48,336 bases of DNA from Rhodospirillales bacterium (GTDB lineage: Bacteria; Pseudomonadota; Alphaproteobacteria; UBA8366; JADFVY01): contig CP070634.1 in the NCBI GenBank assembly GCA_020356105.1, positions 267,641 through 315,976 on the forward strand. The letters are read 5' to 3'. Under the pieces are notes generated by a model. The model saw only the letters and a list, made by a program, of their open reading frames with translations, was not told where the DNA came from and made no database searches. Shown one piece after another: positions 36,775-48,336 of the stretch (positions within the stretch are counted from its first letter, which is position 1; each line of letters begins with the position of its first letter). Made by a program: the position numbers and the translations under genes.

Positions 36775-36887
36775 AAAATCGGCGCTGGCAATCCGGGCAT
36801 CAAGTCGCTACATAAGCGCCGAGGCGGGTGGTTCGGGCCGGACGGTCCGGACGCTCTTTTGTCCAACATTCGGCCGGCGGTTGCTTG

Positions 36888-38971
<2,084 letters not shown>

Positions 38972-38992
38972 TCGAGCCGGAGCCGAGTCGAG

Positions 38993-39835
38993 ATGACTGC
39001 ACCACACCAAATCGACGTCGGGCCCCTCCGGATTGGCAACGATCTGCCTCTGACATTGATCGCCGGTCCCTGCGCGATGGAAAGCCGGGCCCATGCGCTG
39101 GAGATGAGCGCGGCGCTCAAAGAGATCACGGAGGCCCTCGGAATCGGCCTGATCTACAAGACTTCATACGACAAGGCCAACCGGACATCGGGCTCCAGCC
39201 CGCGGGGTGTGGGGCTGGAGGCCGCACTGCCGGTATTCGCCGAAATTCGCGAGACGACCGGTCTGCGGGTGTTGACCGACGTACATCTACCCCAGCATTG
39301 TGCCATCGTCGCGGATGCGGTCGACGTGATCCAGATCCCGGCGTTTCTGTGCCGTCAGACAGATCTGCTGCTCGCTGCCGCCGCGACCGGCAAGGCGATC
39401 AACGTCAAGAAGGGGCAGTTCCTGGCACCTTGGGACATGGCCAACGTCGCTCGGAAGATCATCGACGCCGGCAATCCCGACGTCATGCTTTGCGAGCGCG
39501 GCGCCAGCTTCGGATACAATGCCCTGGTGTCTGACATGCGGGCATTGCCCATCATGGCGAGGACCGGGCTGCCGGTCGTGTTCGATGCCACCCATTCGGT
39601 GCAGCAGCCGGGCGGGCAGGGCACAACGTCGGGCGGCCAACGCGAGTTCGTTCCCGTGCTGGCACGGGCGGCGATCGCACTCGGCGTGGCGGCGGTGTTC
39701 ATGGAGGTCCACCAGGATCCCGACAACGCGCCGTCGGACGGCCCGAACATGGTTCGGCTGGATCGGCTGCGAGACATCCTGAATGAACTCATGCAGTTCG
39801 ACCGGCTGGCAAAGGCAAACCCGCTCGACATTTGA
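38993..39835 (+). CDS. kdsA: 3-deoxy-8-phosphooctulonate synthase (Kdo8P synthase)
   Basis: Condenses phosphoenolpyruvate with arabinose 5-phosphate to Kdo-8-phosphate, for the sugar that joins lipid A to the LPS core. The 280-residue TIM barrel has [11 protein letters not shown] (22-32), [24 protein letters not shown] and [12 protein letters not shown]. Cys27, where metal-independent enzymes have Asn, indicates the metal-dependent class. 21 bases after pyrG; it uses PEP, the product of the next gene, eno. Confidence 0.97.
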   Translation: MTAPHQIDVGPLRIGNDLPLTLIAGPCAMESRAHALEMSAALKEITEALGIGLIYKTSYDKANRTSGSSPRGVGLEAALPVFAEIRETTGLRVLTDVHLPQHCAIVADAVDVIQIPAFLCRQTDLLLAAAATGKAINVKKGQFLAPWDMANVARKIIDAGNPDVMLCERGASFGYNALVSDMRALPIMARTGLPVVFDATHSVQQPGGQGTTSGGQREFVPVLARAAIALGVAAVFMEVHQDPDNAPSDGPNMVRLDRLRDILNELMQFDRLAKANPLDI

Positions 39836-41164
<1,329 letters not shown>

Positions 41165-41278
41165 CAAGTCATCTTTTGCGAGTCTAGGGCACCCATCAAT
41201 ACAGCTTAAAGAATCATATTGTAATCAAAGACTCTTTTTTCATTGACGTGCGACTCGGGCCTGTGATTCCCTCACTGC
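41165..41278 (+). other. AT-rich gap between eno and the ftsB-like gene
   Basis: A 114-base gap with an AT-rich core (about 41203-41245), rare in this DNA. GAGTCT (41180-41185) can pair with AGACTC (41229-41234), which is followed by TTTTTT (41235-41240). The loop of 43 bases makes a standard terminator doubtful, but the T-run after a stem arm suggests the eno transcript may end here, with the promoter for the next gene nearby. Confidence 0.35.
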
Positions 41279-41602
41279 ATGTCGGTGATTCGCGAACTTG
41301 GGCGGCAGGCTCGGCAGATCGTCGCCTCATTGCTGGGAATCGCGTTGATTGGGTATTTCGCCTATCACGCGATCGAGGGCGAGCGCGGATTGCGTAGCTA
41401 TTTCGCGCTCAAGCAAAAGATCGAGTTCGCCAGAGCAGAGCGGGATAATGCCCGCGCCGAGCGCCGGATTCTCGAGCGTCGCGTCCTCGCACTGCGACCG
41501 GACTCGCTTGACCTCGACATGCTCGAAGAACGCGCGCGACAGGTGCTCGGCCTCGTGCACCAGGACGATTTCGTGATTCAACTGCCACCTCCGACACGCT
41601 GA
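41279..41602 (+). CDS. FtsB/DivIC-type septum protein
   Basis: Small bitopic protein of the FtsB-FtsL-FtsQ divisome subcomplex. The 107 residues show a short cytoplasmic N-terminus, one membrane segment (about 14-31), a periplasmic coiled coil (about 38-70, rich in Arg and Glu) and a short C-domain with DLDMLEERARQVLG, the conserved element in FtsB. The eno-ftsB neighbourhood is conserved in proteobacteria. Start ATG 41279 begins just before the hydrophobic part. Confidence 0.85.
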   Translation: MSVIRELGRQARQIVASLLGIALIGYFAYHAIEGERGLRSYFALKQKIEFARAERDNARAERRILERRVLALRPDSLDLDMLEERARQVLGLVHQDDFVIQLPPPTR

Positions 41603-41714
41603 AGCCGCGAGTTCCGGCGATTGCATACCGGACCGCCTCCAGCGATCCCCGGGGTTGGCTTGATCGGCTTGGACCGGTGCGGTCACGGGCGAATTTCCGC
41701 TGGGGCGCTGCCGG

Positions 41715-41818
41715 TAAAAATCTACCTGTGTTTTAACGATGAACCGAAAATAAGTTAATTAGATGATTATTATTTAAAAACAATGTCTTACAAACATCTT
41801 GATTATCGTCGCGATCAA
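41715..41818 (+). promoter_or_regulatory. AT-rich control region upstream of pdhA
   Basis: The 280-base gap before pdhA holds a sharply AT-rich block (about 41715-41806) and the inverted repeat TTGAT-N10-ATCAA (41799-41818), 65 bases before the pdhA start. The block also has AGATG/CATCT arms. I infer a promoter and operator region for the pyruvate dehydrogenase operon but cannot pick hexamers with confidence; no PdhR-type site was recognised. The first part (41603-41714) shows nothing clear. Confidence 0.4.
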
Positions 41819-41882
41819 ACCTACCGTGCGCGTCGCATTTGGATCGATCATCGTCCGAGACAGGCAGCATCGGGAGGACCGC

Positions 41883-42902
41883 ATGGCCAAGGCCAGTGCG
41901 AAGCGAAAACCGCGGGGCAAGAAGTCGGCGGCGCCGGCCGCAGGGGGCGACGAGCTTCTGAAGTATTACCGGGAAATGCTGCTGATCCGCCGCTTCGAGG
42001 AGAAGGCGGGGCAGTTGTACGGCATGGGACTGATCGGCGGCTTTTGCCATCTGTATATCGGCCAGGAAGCCGTGGTGGTCGGTATCCAATCCGCCTGCCG
42101 CTCGGATGACGCGGTGGTGACGAGCTACCGCGACCATGGTCATATGCTGGCCTGTGGGATGGACCCGCGCGGGGTAATGGCAGAACTGACCGGCCGGGCC
42201 GGCGGATACTCGAAAGGCAAGGGTGGGTCCATGCACATGTTCAGCCGCGAGAAGAACTTCTTCGGCGGCCATGGAATCGTCGCCGCGCAGGTGCCGATCG
42301 GTACCGGTCTAGCCTTTGCCTTCCGCTACCAGGGCACAGACAACATATGCACGACCTATTTTGGCGACGGCGCTGTCAACCAGGGCCAGGTTTACGAATC
42401 ATTCAACATGGCCGCGCTCTGGAAGCTTCCGGTGCTCTATGTCATCGAGAACAACAAGTACGGCATGGGCACCTCCGTCGAGCGCGCCTCGGCCAGCACC
42501 GATCTGTGCCAGCGGGGCAAGGCCTATGGTATTCCGGGCGAGGCCGCCGACGGTATGGATGTTGTGGCGATGCGCGCGGCGGCGGAAAAGGCCATCGCGC
42601 ACTGTCGCGCTGGAAAAGGGCCCTATATTCTCGAGGCAATGACCTACCGCTATCGCGGTCATTCAATGTCCGACCCGGCGAAATACCGCACCAAGGAGGA
42701 GGTGCAGAAGGTGCGCAGCGAGCGCGATCCGATTGATTATCTGCGCGACATGATCATCGGCGGCGAGCATGCGGATGAAGAGGCGTTGAAGCAGATCGAC
42801 CGAGAGGTAAAGGACATCATCGCGGATGCCGCGGCGTTCGCTCAGGAGAGCCCCGAGCCGGATCCGTCGGAATTGTGGACCGACGTCCTGGTCGAGGCGT
42901 AG
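41883..42902 (+). CDS. pdhA: Pyruvate dehydrogenase E1 component, alpha subunit
   Basis: With PdhB decarboxylates pyruvate on thiamine diphosphate and acetylates the lipoyl group of E2. The 339-residue protein has the TPP-binding motif from GDG (161-163) to NN (190-191), GKGGSMHMF, and [11 protein letters not shown], the segment equivalent to the mitochondrial phosphorylation loop. Start ATG 41883 has GGGAGG upstream and begins [14 protein letters not shown], a typical basic tail. Heads the operon pdhA-pdhB-pdhC-cupin-lpd-lipA. Confidence 0.97.
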   Translation: MAKASAKRKPRGKKSAAPAAGGDELLKYYREMLLIRRFEEKAGQLYGMGLIGGFCHLYIGQEAVVVGIQSACRSDDAVVTSYRDHGHMLACGMDPRGVMAELTGRAGGYSKGKGGSMHMFSREKNFFGGHGIVAAQVPIGTGLAFAFRYQGTDNICTTYFGDGAVNQGQVYESFNMAALWKLPVLYVIENNKYGMGTSVERASASTDLCQRGKAYGIPGEAADGMDVVAMRAAAEKAIAHCRAGKGPYILEAMTYRYRGHSMSDPAKYRTKEEVQKVRSERDPIDYLRDMIIGGEHADEEALKQIDREVKDIIADAAAFAQESPEPDPSELWTDVLVEA

Positions 42903-42913
42903 GGGAGGGGGAA

Positions 42914-44284
42914 ATGCCGATCGAAATCCTGATGCCGGCGCTTTCGCCGACCATGACCGAGGGCAATCTGGCGAAATGGCTGAAGCACGAAGGCGATGCG
43001 GTCGCGGCGGGAGACGCCCTGGCTGAAATCGAGACCGACAAGGCGACCATGGAGGTCGAGGCCGTCGACGAGGGTATCCTTGGCAAGATCCTCGTACCGG
43101 ACGGCAGCGAGGGCGTGCAGGTCAATCAGCCGATCGCTCTCTTGCTTGAGGAGGGCGAGGATTTATCGGCGCTCGAGCGGAGCGAACGTGGCGAGGCGGC
43201 AATGCCGGCCGCGGATGCTTCTGTTCGCGTGGAAGCGCCGAAATCGGTGGCCGCTCCAGCCGAAGCAGTGGTCGAAGCAGAACCCGATTGGACCGGATCG
43301 ACCGTCAGTATGACCGTTCGCGAGGCGCTGCGGGACGCGATGGCCGAGGAAATGCGGCACGACGATAGCGTGTTCCTGATGGGCGAGGAGGTGGCGCAAT
43401 ATCAGGGGGCGTACAAGGTCAGCCAAGGGCTTCTGGACGAGTTCGGTGACCGCCGGGTGATCGATACGCCGATCACCGAGCATGGTTTCGCCGGGCTCGC
43501 GGTCGGTGCGGCGTTCAACGGGCTGCGGCCCGTCGTCGAGTTCATGACGTTCAATTTCGCCATGCAGGCAATGGACCACATCATCAATTCGGCCGCCAAG
43601 ACGCTCTACATGTCGGGTGGCCAGATGGGGTGTCCCATCGTATTTCGCGGACCGAACGGGGCGGCGGCCCGCGTCGCGGCCCAGCATTCGCAATGTTACG
43701 CGAGTTGGTTCGCACACTGCCCCGGCCTCAAGGTGGTTGCGCCCTGGTCGGCGGCCGATGCCAAGGGACTGTTGAAATCGGCGATACGTGACCCGAACCC
43801 GGTGATTTTCCTCGAGAACGAAATTCTCTACGGCCACAGCTTCGAGGTACCTGACCGCGAGGACTGGACAGTGCCGATCGGCAAGGCGAAGGTCGTCCGT
43901 CCGGGCGCGGACGTTACGATCGTGGCCTTCTCGATCATGGTCGGCAAGGCGCTGGAGGCGGCCGAGACGCTTGCGGCCGACGGCATCGATGCCGAGGTGA
44001 TCGACCTCCGCAGCTTGCGGCCACTGGATACGGATACGATCGTCAAATCTGTCGAGAAGACCAACAGGGTGGTCAGTGTCGAGGAAGGCTGGGCCTATTC
44101 CGGAATCGGTTCGGAGGTCGCGGCGCGGATCATGGAACAGGCGTTCGACTGGCTCGATGCGCCGGTGGCCAGGGTCTGCGGCGCTGACGTGCCATTGCCG
44201 TATGCGGCCAACCTGGAACGCCTCGCCCTGCCTCAGGCCGACACCATCGCCGCCGCGGCGAAAGACGTCTGTTACCGGTCCTGA
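42914..44284 (+). CDS. pdhB: Pyruvate dehydrogenase E1 component, beta subunit with N-terminal lipoyl domain
   Basis: Partner of PdhA. Of 456 residues, 1-80 form a lipoyl domain with the modified Lys43 in [11 protein letters not shown], then an Ala/Glu/Pro linker, then the transketolase-like beta subunit (about 135-456; [42 protein letters not shown]). A lipoyl domain on E1-beta is an alphaproteobacterial trait. Its first 74 bases match the start of pdhC at 71 positions. GGGGAGGGGG precedes ATG 42914, 11 bases after pdhA. Confidence 0.97.
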   Translation: MPIEILMPALSPTMTEGNLAKWLKHEGDAVAAGDALAEIETDKATMEVEAVDEGILGKILVPDGSEGVQVNQPIALLLEEGEDLSALERSERGEAAMPAADASVRVEAPKSVAAPAEAVVEAEPDWTGSTVSMTVREALRDAMAEEMRHDDSVFLMGEEVAQYQGAYKVSQGLLDEFGDRRVIDTPITEHGFAGLAVGAAFNGLRPVVEFMTFNFAMQAMDHIINSAAKTLYMSGGQMGCPIVFRGPNGAAARVAAQHSQCYASWFAHCPGLKVVAPWSAADAKGLLKSAIRDPNPVIFLENEILYGHSFEVPDREDWTVPIGKAKVVRPGADVTIVAFSIMVGKALEAAETLAADGIDAEVIDLRSLRPLDTDTIVKSVEKTNRVVSVEEGWAYSGIGSEVAARIMEQAFDWLDAPVARVCGADVPLPYAANLERLALPQADTIAAAAKDVCYRS

Positions 44285-44300
44285 ACGGGGAGGGGACGAC

Positions 44301-45623
44301 ATGCCGATCGAAATCCTGATGCCGGCACTTTCGCCGACCATGACCGAGGGAAACCTGGCGAAATGGCTGAAGCAGGAGGGCGATACAATCGCCGCGGGCG
44401 ATGCAATCGCCGAGATTGAGACCGACAAAGCGACGATGGAGGTCGAAGCGGTCGACGAGGGCGTGCTGGGCCGCATCCTCGTGCCCGACGGAACCGAGGG
44501 CGTGGCCGTCAACCAGCCAATCGCCCTGCTGCTTGAGGAGGGCGAAGATACCGAGGCGATTGCCGGTTACGAGACGAAAGGCACGGCATCCCCGGAACTA
44601 TCGGTTGGCGCGCGTGAATCGTCCGCTGGGGCGGCGGGCTCGAATGGTGGCGGCGCGGCTTCCACCGCTTCACTCGCGACCGCCGGAGGAACGGATTCGG
44701 CGTCTCCGGCGAAGGGCGAGCGGATCTTTGCCAGCCCATTGGCGCGCCGGATGGCGCAACAAGCGGGGCTTGATCTCGCCGGCTTGAAGGGCAGCGGGCC
44801 CAACGGCCGCATCGTAAGGGCCGACGTCGAGGCGGCGATTTCGGCCGCGCCTGGCGCCATGGCGCCAGCAGCTCCTGCCGCACGCCGACCAGCACCTACT
44901 GCGGCCGGCCCGGGCGCCCGCCAATTGGCGGATGCGCTGGGCATGTCGTATCGGATGGAGCCCAACACCAACACACGCAAGACGATCGCGCGGCGGCTCA
45001 GCGAGTCGAAGCAGACCGTGCCGCATTTCTATCTGACGATCGAATGCGTGATCGACGATCTGCTGGCGGCCCGCAAGCGGCTCAATGCCGACAACGATCT
45101 CAAGGTGTCGGTCAACGATTTCGTCATCAAGGCGGCGGCGGCGGCGCTTGTCAAGGTTCCGGCGGCAAACGCGTCATGGGATGATGAGGGCATTCTGTAT
45201 TACGATCGCGCCGACATCTCGGTTGCCGTTGCGACGCCGTCCGGCCTCATCACGCCAATCGTGACCGGCGCCGAAAGCAAGGGATTGGCCCAGATTTCCG
45301 GCGAGATGAAGGACCTCGCAGCACGGGCCCGAGAGGGGCAGCTGAAGCCCGAGGAATACCAGGGCGGCACGTTTACCGTCTCCAACCTCGGGATGTACGG
45401 GATCAAGGAGTTCGCGGCCATCATCAACCCGCCGCAGGGATGCATCCTCGCGGTTGGCGCCGGCGTGCAGCAGCCGGTGGCGAGGGACGGCGAGCTGACC
45501 GTCGCCACCGTGATGAGCTGCACCCTGTCCGTGGATCACCGGGTGGTCGATGGCGCGGTCGGCGCCGAATTTCTGGCGGCCTTCCGAGCGTATGTGGAAA
45601 ACCCCGTTTCCATGCTGCTGTGA
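44301..45623 (+). CDS. pdhC: Dihydrolipoamide acetyltransferase (E2) of pyruvate dehydrogenase
   Basis: Core of the complex; passes the acetyl group from lipoyl to CoA. The 440-residue protein has one lipoyl domain (1-80, Lys43), an Ala/Ser/Gly linker, an E1/E3-binding domain (about 142-180; [21 protein letters not shown]), a second linker, and the catalytic domain with His413 and Asp417 in DHRVVDG. GGGGAGGGG lies before the ATG, 16 bases after pdhB. Confidence 0.97.
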   Translation: MPIEILMPALSPTMTEGNLAKWLKQEGDTIAAGDAIAEIETDKATMEVEAVDEGVLGRILVPDGTEGVAVNQPIALLLEEGEDTEAIAGYETKGTASPELSVGARESSAGAAGSNGGGAASTASLATAGGTDSASPAKGERIFASPLARRMAQQAGLDLAGLKGSGPNGRIVRADVEAAISAAPGAMAPAAPAARRPAPTAAGPGARQLADALGMSYRMEPNTNTRKTIARRLSESKQTVPHFYLTIECVIDDLLAARKRLNADNDLKVSVNDFVIKAAAAALVKVPAANASWDDEGILYYDRADISVAVATPSGLITPIVTGAESKGLAQISGEMKDLAARAREGQLKPEEYQGGTFTVSNLGMYGIKEFAAIINPPQGCILAVGAGVQQPVARDGELTVATVMSCTLSVDHRVVDGAVGAEFLAAFRAYVENPVSMLL

Positions 45624-45630
45624 GGGCGTC

Positions 45631-45993
45631 ATGGAAAAAGTGAACCTGGCCGGCAAATTCGCCCTGTTCGATGACCGCTGGAGTCCCAAGCTGGTGGCCG
45701 TGCTGGACGACTACGACATCAAGCTCGCCAAGCTGGAGGGAGAGTTCGTCTGGCACAAGCACGACGGCGACGATGAGTTTTTCCTGGTCGTCGACGGGCA
45801 CCTTTCGATCGATTTTCGTGACCGCACGGTGGACCTCGATGCGGGCGAGTTTCTGGTGGTGCCGAAAGGCGTGGAACATCGGCCGCGGGCGGAGCGCGAA
45901 TGCCGCGTCCTGCTGATCGAACGTGCAGGCGTCGTCAACACCGGCGACGCGCCGGCGGGCGCGTTGACGCGGCACACCCTGGATAGGATCTGA
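45631..45993 (+). CDS. Small single-domain cupin
   Basis: A 120-residue beta-barrel with the complete cupin metal site: His42, His44 and Glu49 in WHKHDGDDEFFLVVDG, and His83 in PKGVEHRP. The protein begins about 7 bases after pdhC and ends 2 bases before lpd, so it is translated within the pyruvate dehydrogenase operon. Function unknown; similar small cupins are described as sugar isomerases or mannose-6-phosphate isomerase-like, but nothing here fixes a substrate. Start ATG 45631 with GAGGG upstream; the longer open frame lies within pdhC. Confidence 0.88.
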   Translation: MEKVNLAGKFALFDDRWSPKLVAVLDDYDIKLAKLEGEFVWHKHDGDDEFFLVVDGHLSIDFRDRTVDLDAGEFLVVPKGVEHRPRAERECRVLLIERAGVVNTGDAPAGALTRHTLDRI

Positions 45994-45995
45994 CC

Positions 45996-47402
45996 ATGGC
46001 TGTTGAGACCACATTCGACGTCGTCGTAATCGGCGGCGGGCCCGGGGGATACGTAACGGCGATACGTGCGTCGCAGCTGGGCCTTTCCGCCGCTGTCGTC
46101 GAACGCAAGCATCTGGGAGGTATCTGCCTCAACTGGGGCTGCATCCCGACGAAGGCGCTGCTGCGCTCGGCCGAGGTGTACCGCAACATGACCTATGCGG
46201 CGGACTACGGCCTGTCCGTCGAAAAGGTCGGTTTCGATCTCAACAAGATCGTCGAACGCTCCCGCAAGGTTTCCGGGAAGCTGAGCGGTGGCGTCGGCTA
46301 CCTTCTGAAGAAGAACAAGGTGGCGGTGTTCGACGGCGAAGGACGCCTGGACGGGCCCGGGAAAGTTGCCGTCGCCAAGGATGGTAAGCTGGTAGCCAGC
46401 CTCTCGGCCAAACACATCATCCTCGCAACCGGCGCGCGGGCCCGCAAGCTGCCGGGGTTGGAGCCGGATGGCAAATTCGTGTGGTCCTACATGGAGGCGC
46501 TGGTTCCGGACACGATGCCGACTTCAGTGCTGGTCGTGGGTTCGGGGGCGATCGGGATCGAATTCGCCAGCTTTTTCCGCACGTTGGGCGCTGAGGTTAC
46601 GGTCGTCGAGCTATTGCCGCAAATCCTGCCGGTCGAGGACGCGGAAATCGCCGCCATTGCGCACAAGCAGTTCGAAAAGGAGGGGATGAAGATCATCACC
46701 GGGGCCAAGGTGACCGGCCTGAAGAAGGGCAAGGACACGGTTACCGCCACCGTCGAGCCCGAGAAGGGCAAGAAGAGCGAGATCACCGTCGAGCGCGTCA
46801 TCTCGGCCGTTGGCGTGGTCGGAAATACCGAGAATCTGGGCCTCGAGGGAACCAAGGTTAAGACGGATCGGGGCTGCATCGTCACCGACGGATACGGCCG
46901 CACGGATGAGCCGGGCGTGTACGCCATAGGCGACGTCGCCGGCCCGCCGATGCTGGCCCACAAGGCAAGCCACGAGGGTATCATTTGCGTCGAGAAGATC
47001 GCCGGAGTGAAGAACGTCCATCCCCTGGACAAGACCAGGATTCCCGGATGCACATATTGCCATCCGCAGGTCGCCAGCGTCGGCCTGACGGAGGCCAAAG
47101 CCAAAGACTCGGGCCGCACCGTGCGGGTTGGCCGCTTTCCCTTCATGGGCAACGGCAAGGCGATCGCGCTGGGAGAGCCGGAAGGCTTGATCAAGACCGT
47201 GTTCGACGAGAAGACCGGCGAGTTGCTAGGCGCGCACATGGTGGGCGCCGAGGTAACGGAGCTGATCCAGGGGTTCGTCGTCGCCATGGGGCTTGAGACG
47301 ACCGAGGCCGAGTTGATCGAGACGGTGTTCCCGCATCCGACCCTGAGCGAGATGATGCACGAGTCGGTTCTTGACGCCTTTGATCGTGTCATCCACATCT
47401 AG
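45996..47402 (+). CDS. lpd: Dihydrolipoamide dehydrogenase (E3)
   Basis: FAD enzyme that reoxidises dihydrolipoyl groups and makes NADH; may be shared with other 2-oxoacid complexes. The 468-residue protein has the FAD-binding [12 protein letters not shown] (11-22), redox Cys44 and Cys49 ([13 protein letters not shown]), NAD-binding [11 protein letters not shown] and the C-terminal His-Glu in [11 protein letters not shown]. Two bases after the cupin stop. Confidence 0.97.
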   Translation: MAVETTFDVVVIGGGPGGYVTAIRASQLGLSAAVVERKHLGGICLNWGCIPTKALLRSAEVYRNMTYAADYGLSVEKVGFDLNKIVERSRKVSGKLSGGVGYLLKKNKVAVFDGEGRLDGPGKVAVAKDGKLVASLSAKHIILATGARARKLPGLEPDGKFVWSYMEALVPDTMPTSVLVVGSGAIGIEFASFFRTLGAEVTVVELLPQILPVEDAEIAAIAHKQFEKEGMKIITGAKVTGLKKGKDTVTATVEPEKGKKSEITVERVISAVGVVGNTENLGLEGTKVKTDRGCIVTDGYGRTDEPGVYAIGDVAGPPMLAHKASHEGIICVEKIAGVKNVHPLDKTRIPGCTYCHPQVASVGLTEAKAKDSGRTVRVGRFPFMGNGKAIALGEPEGLIKTVFDEKTGELLGAHMVGAEVTELIQGFVVAMGLETTEAELIETVFPHPTLSEMMHESVLDAFDRVIHI

Positions 47403-47430
47403 CGTCAGGCGGGTACTGAAAGCGAGTGAC

Positions 47431-48336
47431 ATGAACTCCGGCACGGGCCCGAAATTGCGGCATCCGGAAAAACGGAACCGGCCAGACAGCCCGGTCCCGC
47501 GGAAACCCGCATGGATCAGGGTCAGGGCGCCGGTCTCGAGGGAATACAAGGCGACGCAGGCGATTGTCAGGGACAATCGGCTTCATACGGTTTGCGAAGA
47601 GGCTGCGTGTCCCAATATCGGCGAATGTTGGTCCAAGCGGCACGCAACGATGATGATCATGGGCGATGTCTGCACCCGCGCCTGCGCGTTCTGCAACGTT
47701 GCGACCGGAAAGCCCGCGCTACTGGATCCTCTGGAGCCGTCAAACGTGGCGATCGCGGTGGCGCAACTGAGGCTGGAGCATGTCGTCGTGACCTCCGTCG
47801 ACCGCGACGACCTCGCAGACGGCGGCGCCGATCATTTTGCCCGGGTGATCCGGTCGATCCGACACGAATCGCCGATCACGACCGTCGAGGTTCTGACACC
47901 GGACTTCAAGGACAAGCTCGGCGCGATCGAGACGGTAACGGCGGCCCGACCCGACGTGTTCAATCACAATCTCGAGACGGTACCGCGGCTCTATCCAACG
48001 ATTCGTCCTGGCGCGCGTTATTTCACCAGCCTCGAGCTGCTGCACAGGGTCAAACGCATCGATTCCGCCATGTTCACGAAATCGGGCCTGATGGTCGGGC
48101 TCGGCGAGACTCGCGAGGAGGTCGGCCAAGTGATGGATGATCTGCGGGCGGCGGACGTGGATTTCCTGACCATCGGGCAGTATCTGCAGCCGACCCGCAA
48201 GCACGCGCCGGTCGACCGGTTCGTCACGCCCGAGGAGTTCGCAGAGTACGCAACGTTGGCCCGCGGCAAGGGTTTCCTGCTGGTCGCCAGCACACCGCTG
48301 ACGCGGTCGTCGTACCACGCGGGGGAGGATTTTGCC
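47431..48336 (+). CDS. lipA: Lipoyl synthase, partial (last residues outside window)
   Basis: Radical SAM enzyme that inserts two sulfurs into octanoyl groups on lipoyl domains. ATG 47431 opens a frame of 302 codons to the window end. Auxiliary cluster ligands are Cys55, Cys60 and Cys66 ([12 protein letters not shown]) and the SAM cluster is Cys81, Cys85, Cys88 (CTRACAFC). The sequence reaches [10 protein letters not shown], very near the usual C-terminus, so only a few residues are missing. Lying after lpd, it supplies the lipoyl cofactor used by PdhB and PdhC. 28 bases after lpd. Confidence 0.95.
   Translation, partial: MNSGTGPKLRHPEKRNRPDSPVPRKPAWIRVRAPVSREYKATQAIVRDNRLHTVCEEAACPNIGECWSKRHATMMIMGDVCTRACAFCNVATGKPALLDPLEPSNVAIAVAQLRLEHVVVTSVDRDDLADGGADHFARVIRSIRHESPITTVEVLTPDFKDKLGAIETVTAARPDVFNHNLETVPRLYPTIRPGARYFTSLELLHRVKRIDSAMFTKSGLMVGLGETREEVGQVMDDLRAADVDFLTIGQYLQPTRKHAPVDRFVTPEEFAEYATLARGKGFLLVASTPLTRSSYHAGEDFA

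Noticed and set aside
41180-41240. Standard intrinsic terminator after eno
   Set aside because: The stem arms are 43 bases apart and only 6 bp long; kept as a weak regional note instead.
43163-44512. 449-codon minus-strand frame across pdhB and pdhC
   Set aside because: Covers parts of two well-identified genes on the other strand and matches no family.

Overview
The window is about 48 kb of GC-rich DNA from the chromosome of an alphaproteobacterium, most like the Rhodospirillales. This rests on gene order and family types: an rpsB-to-lpxB block containing lpxI instead of lpxH, a pyruvate dehydrogenase E1-beta with a fused lipoyl domain, a LexA-type GTTC-N7-GTTC operator upstream of lexA, and trp genes joined to moaC-moeA-lexA. 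No rRNA, tRNA, CRISPR array, insertion sequence or prophage gene was recognised. No stretch without a gene exceeds 300 bases; the longest are 41603-41882 (AT-rich, upstream of pdhA) and 1291-1563 (two promoters and the rpsB leader).

Layout. 1-1290, minus strand: a sulfatase cut by the window edge and a 64-residue zinc-ribbon protein. 1564-16859, plus strand: translation and cell-envelope genes in one direction with short gaps or overlaps: rpsB, tsf, pyrH, frr, uppS, cdsA, dxr, rseP, bamA, skp/ompH, lpxD, fabZ, lpxA, lpxI, lpxB, then a glyoxalase I. This run links ribosome function, UMP and isoprenoid supply, phospholipid precursor synthesis, outer-membrane protein assembly and lipid A synthesis. 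16933-19892, minus: gltX then gltA. 20000-22180, plus: comEC. 22174-27364, minus: trpG, trpD, trpC, moaC, moeA and lexA (in transcription order). 27571-32449, plus: a copper module (copZ, copA, cueR) and a divergent polysaccharide deacetylase. 32396-35784, minus: ppiD then trpE. 35986-48336, plus: tpiA, secG, pyrG, kdsA, eno, ftsB-like, pdhA, pdhB, pdhC, a small cupin, lpd and lipA (cut by the window end).

How the parts work together. The plus-strand envelope block feeds lipid A (lpxA, lpxD, lpxI, lpxB, with kdsA for Kdo), the fatty-acid cycle (fabZ) and the BAM machine (bamA, skp). The last 8 kb couples lower glycolysis (tpiA, eno) to the pyruvate dehydrogenase complex, with lipA supplying its lipoyl cofactor; gltA elsewhere in the window takes the acetyl-CoA into the TCA cycle. 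The tryptophan genes are in two pieces: trpE follows ppiD, while trpGDC lies about 5 kb further on in the same orientation, and the oppositely oriented copper module plus deacetylase lies between them.

Most of the window is conserved housekeeping DNA and I do not see an undescribed defence or mobile system. The points most worth a second look are the copper module splitting the trp genes, two matching CueR-type dyads 30 bp apart in front of copZ, paired LexA boxes upstream of lexA, the structured rpsB leader, the long acidic tail on ribosomal protein S2, a cupin gene inside the pyruvate dehydrogenase operon, and a deacetylase with an odd Arg-rich N-terminus whose 3' end overlaps trpE.
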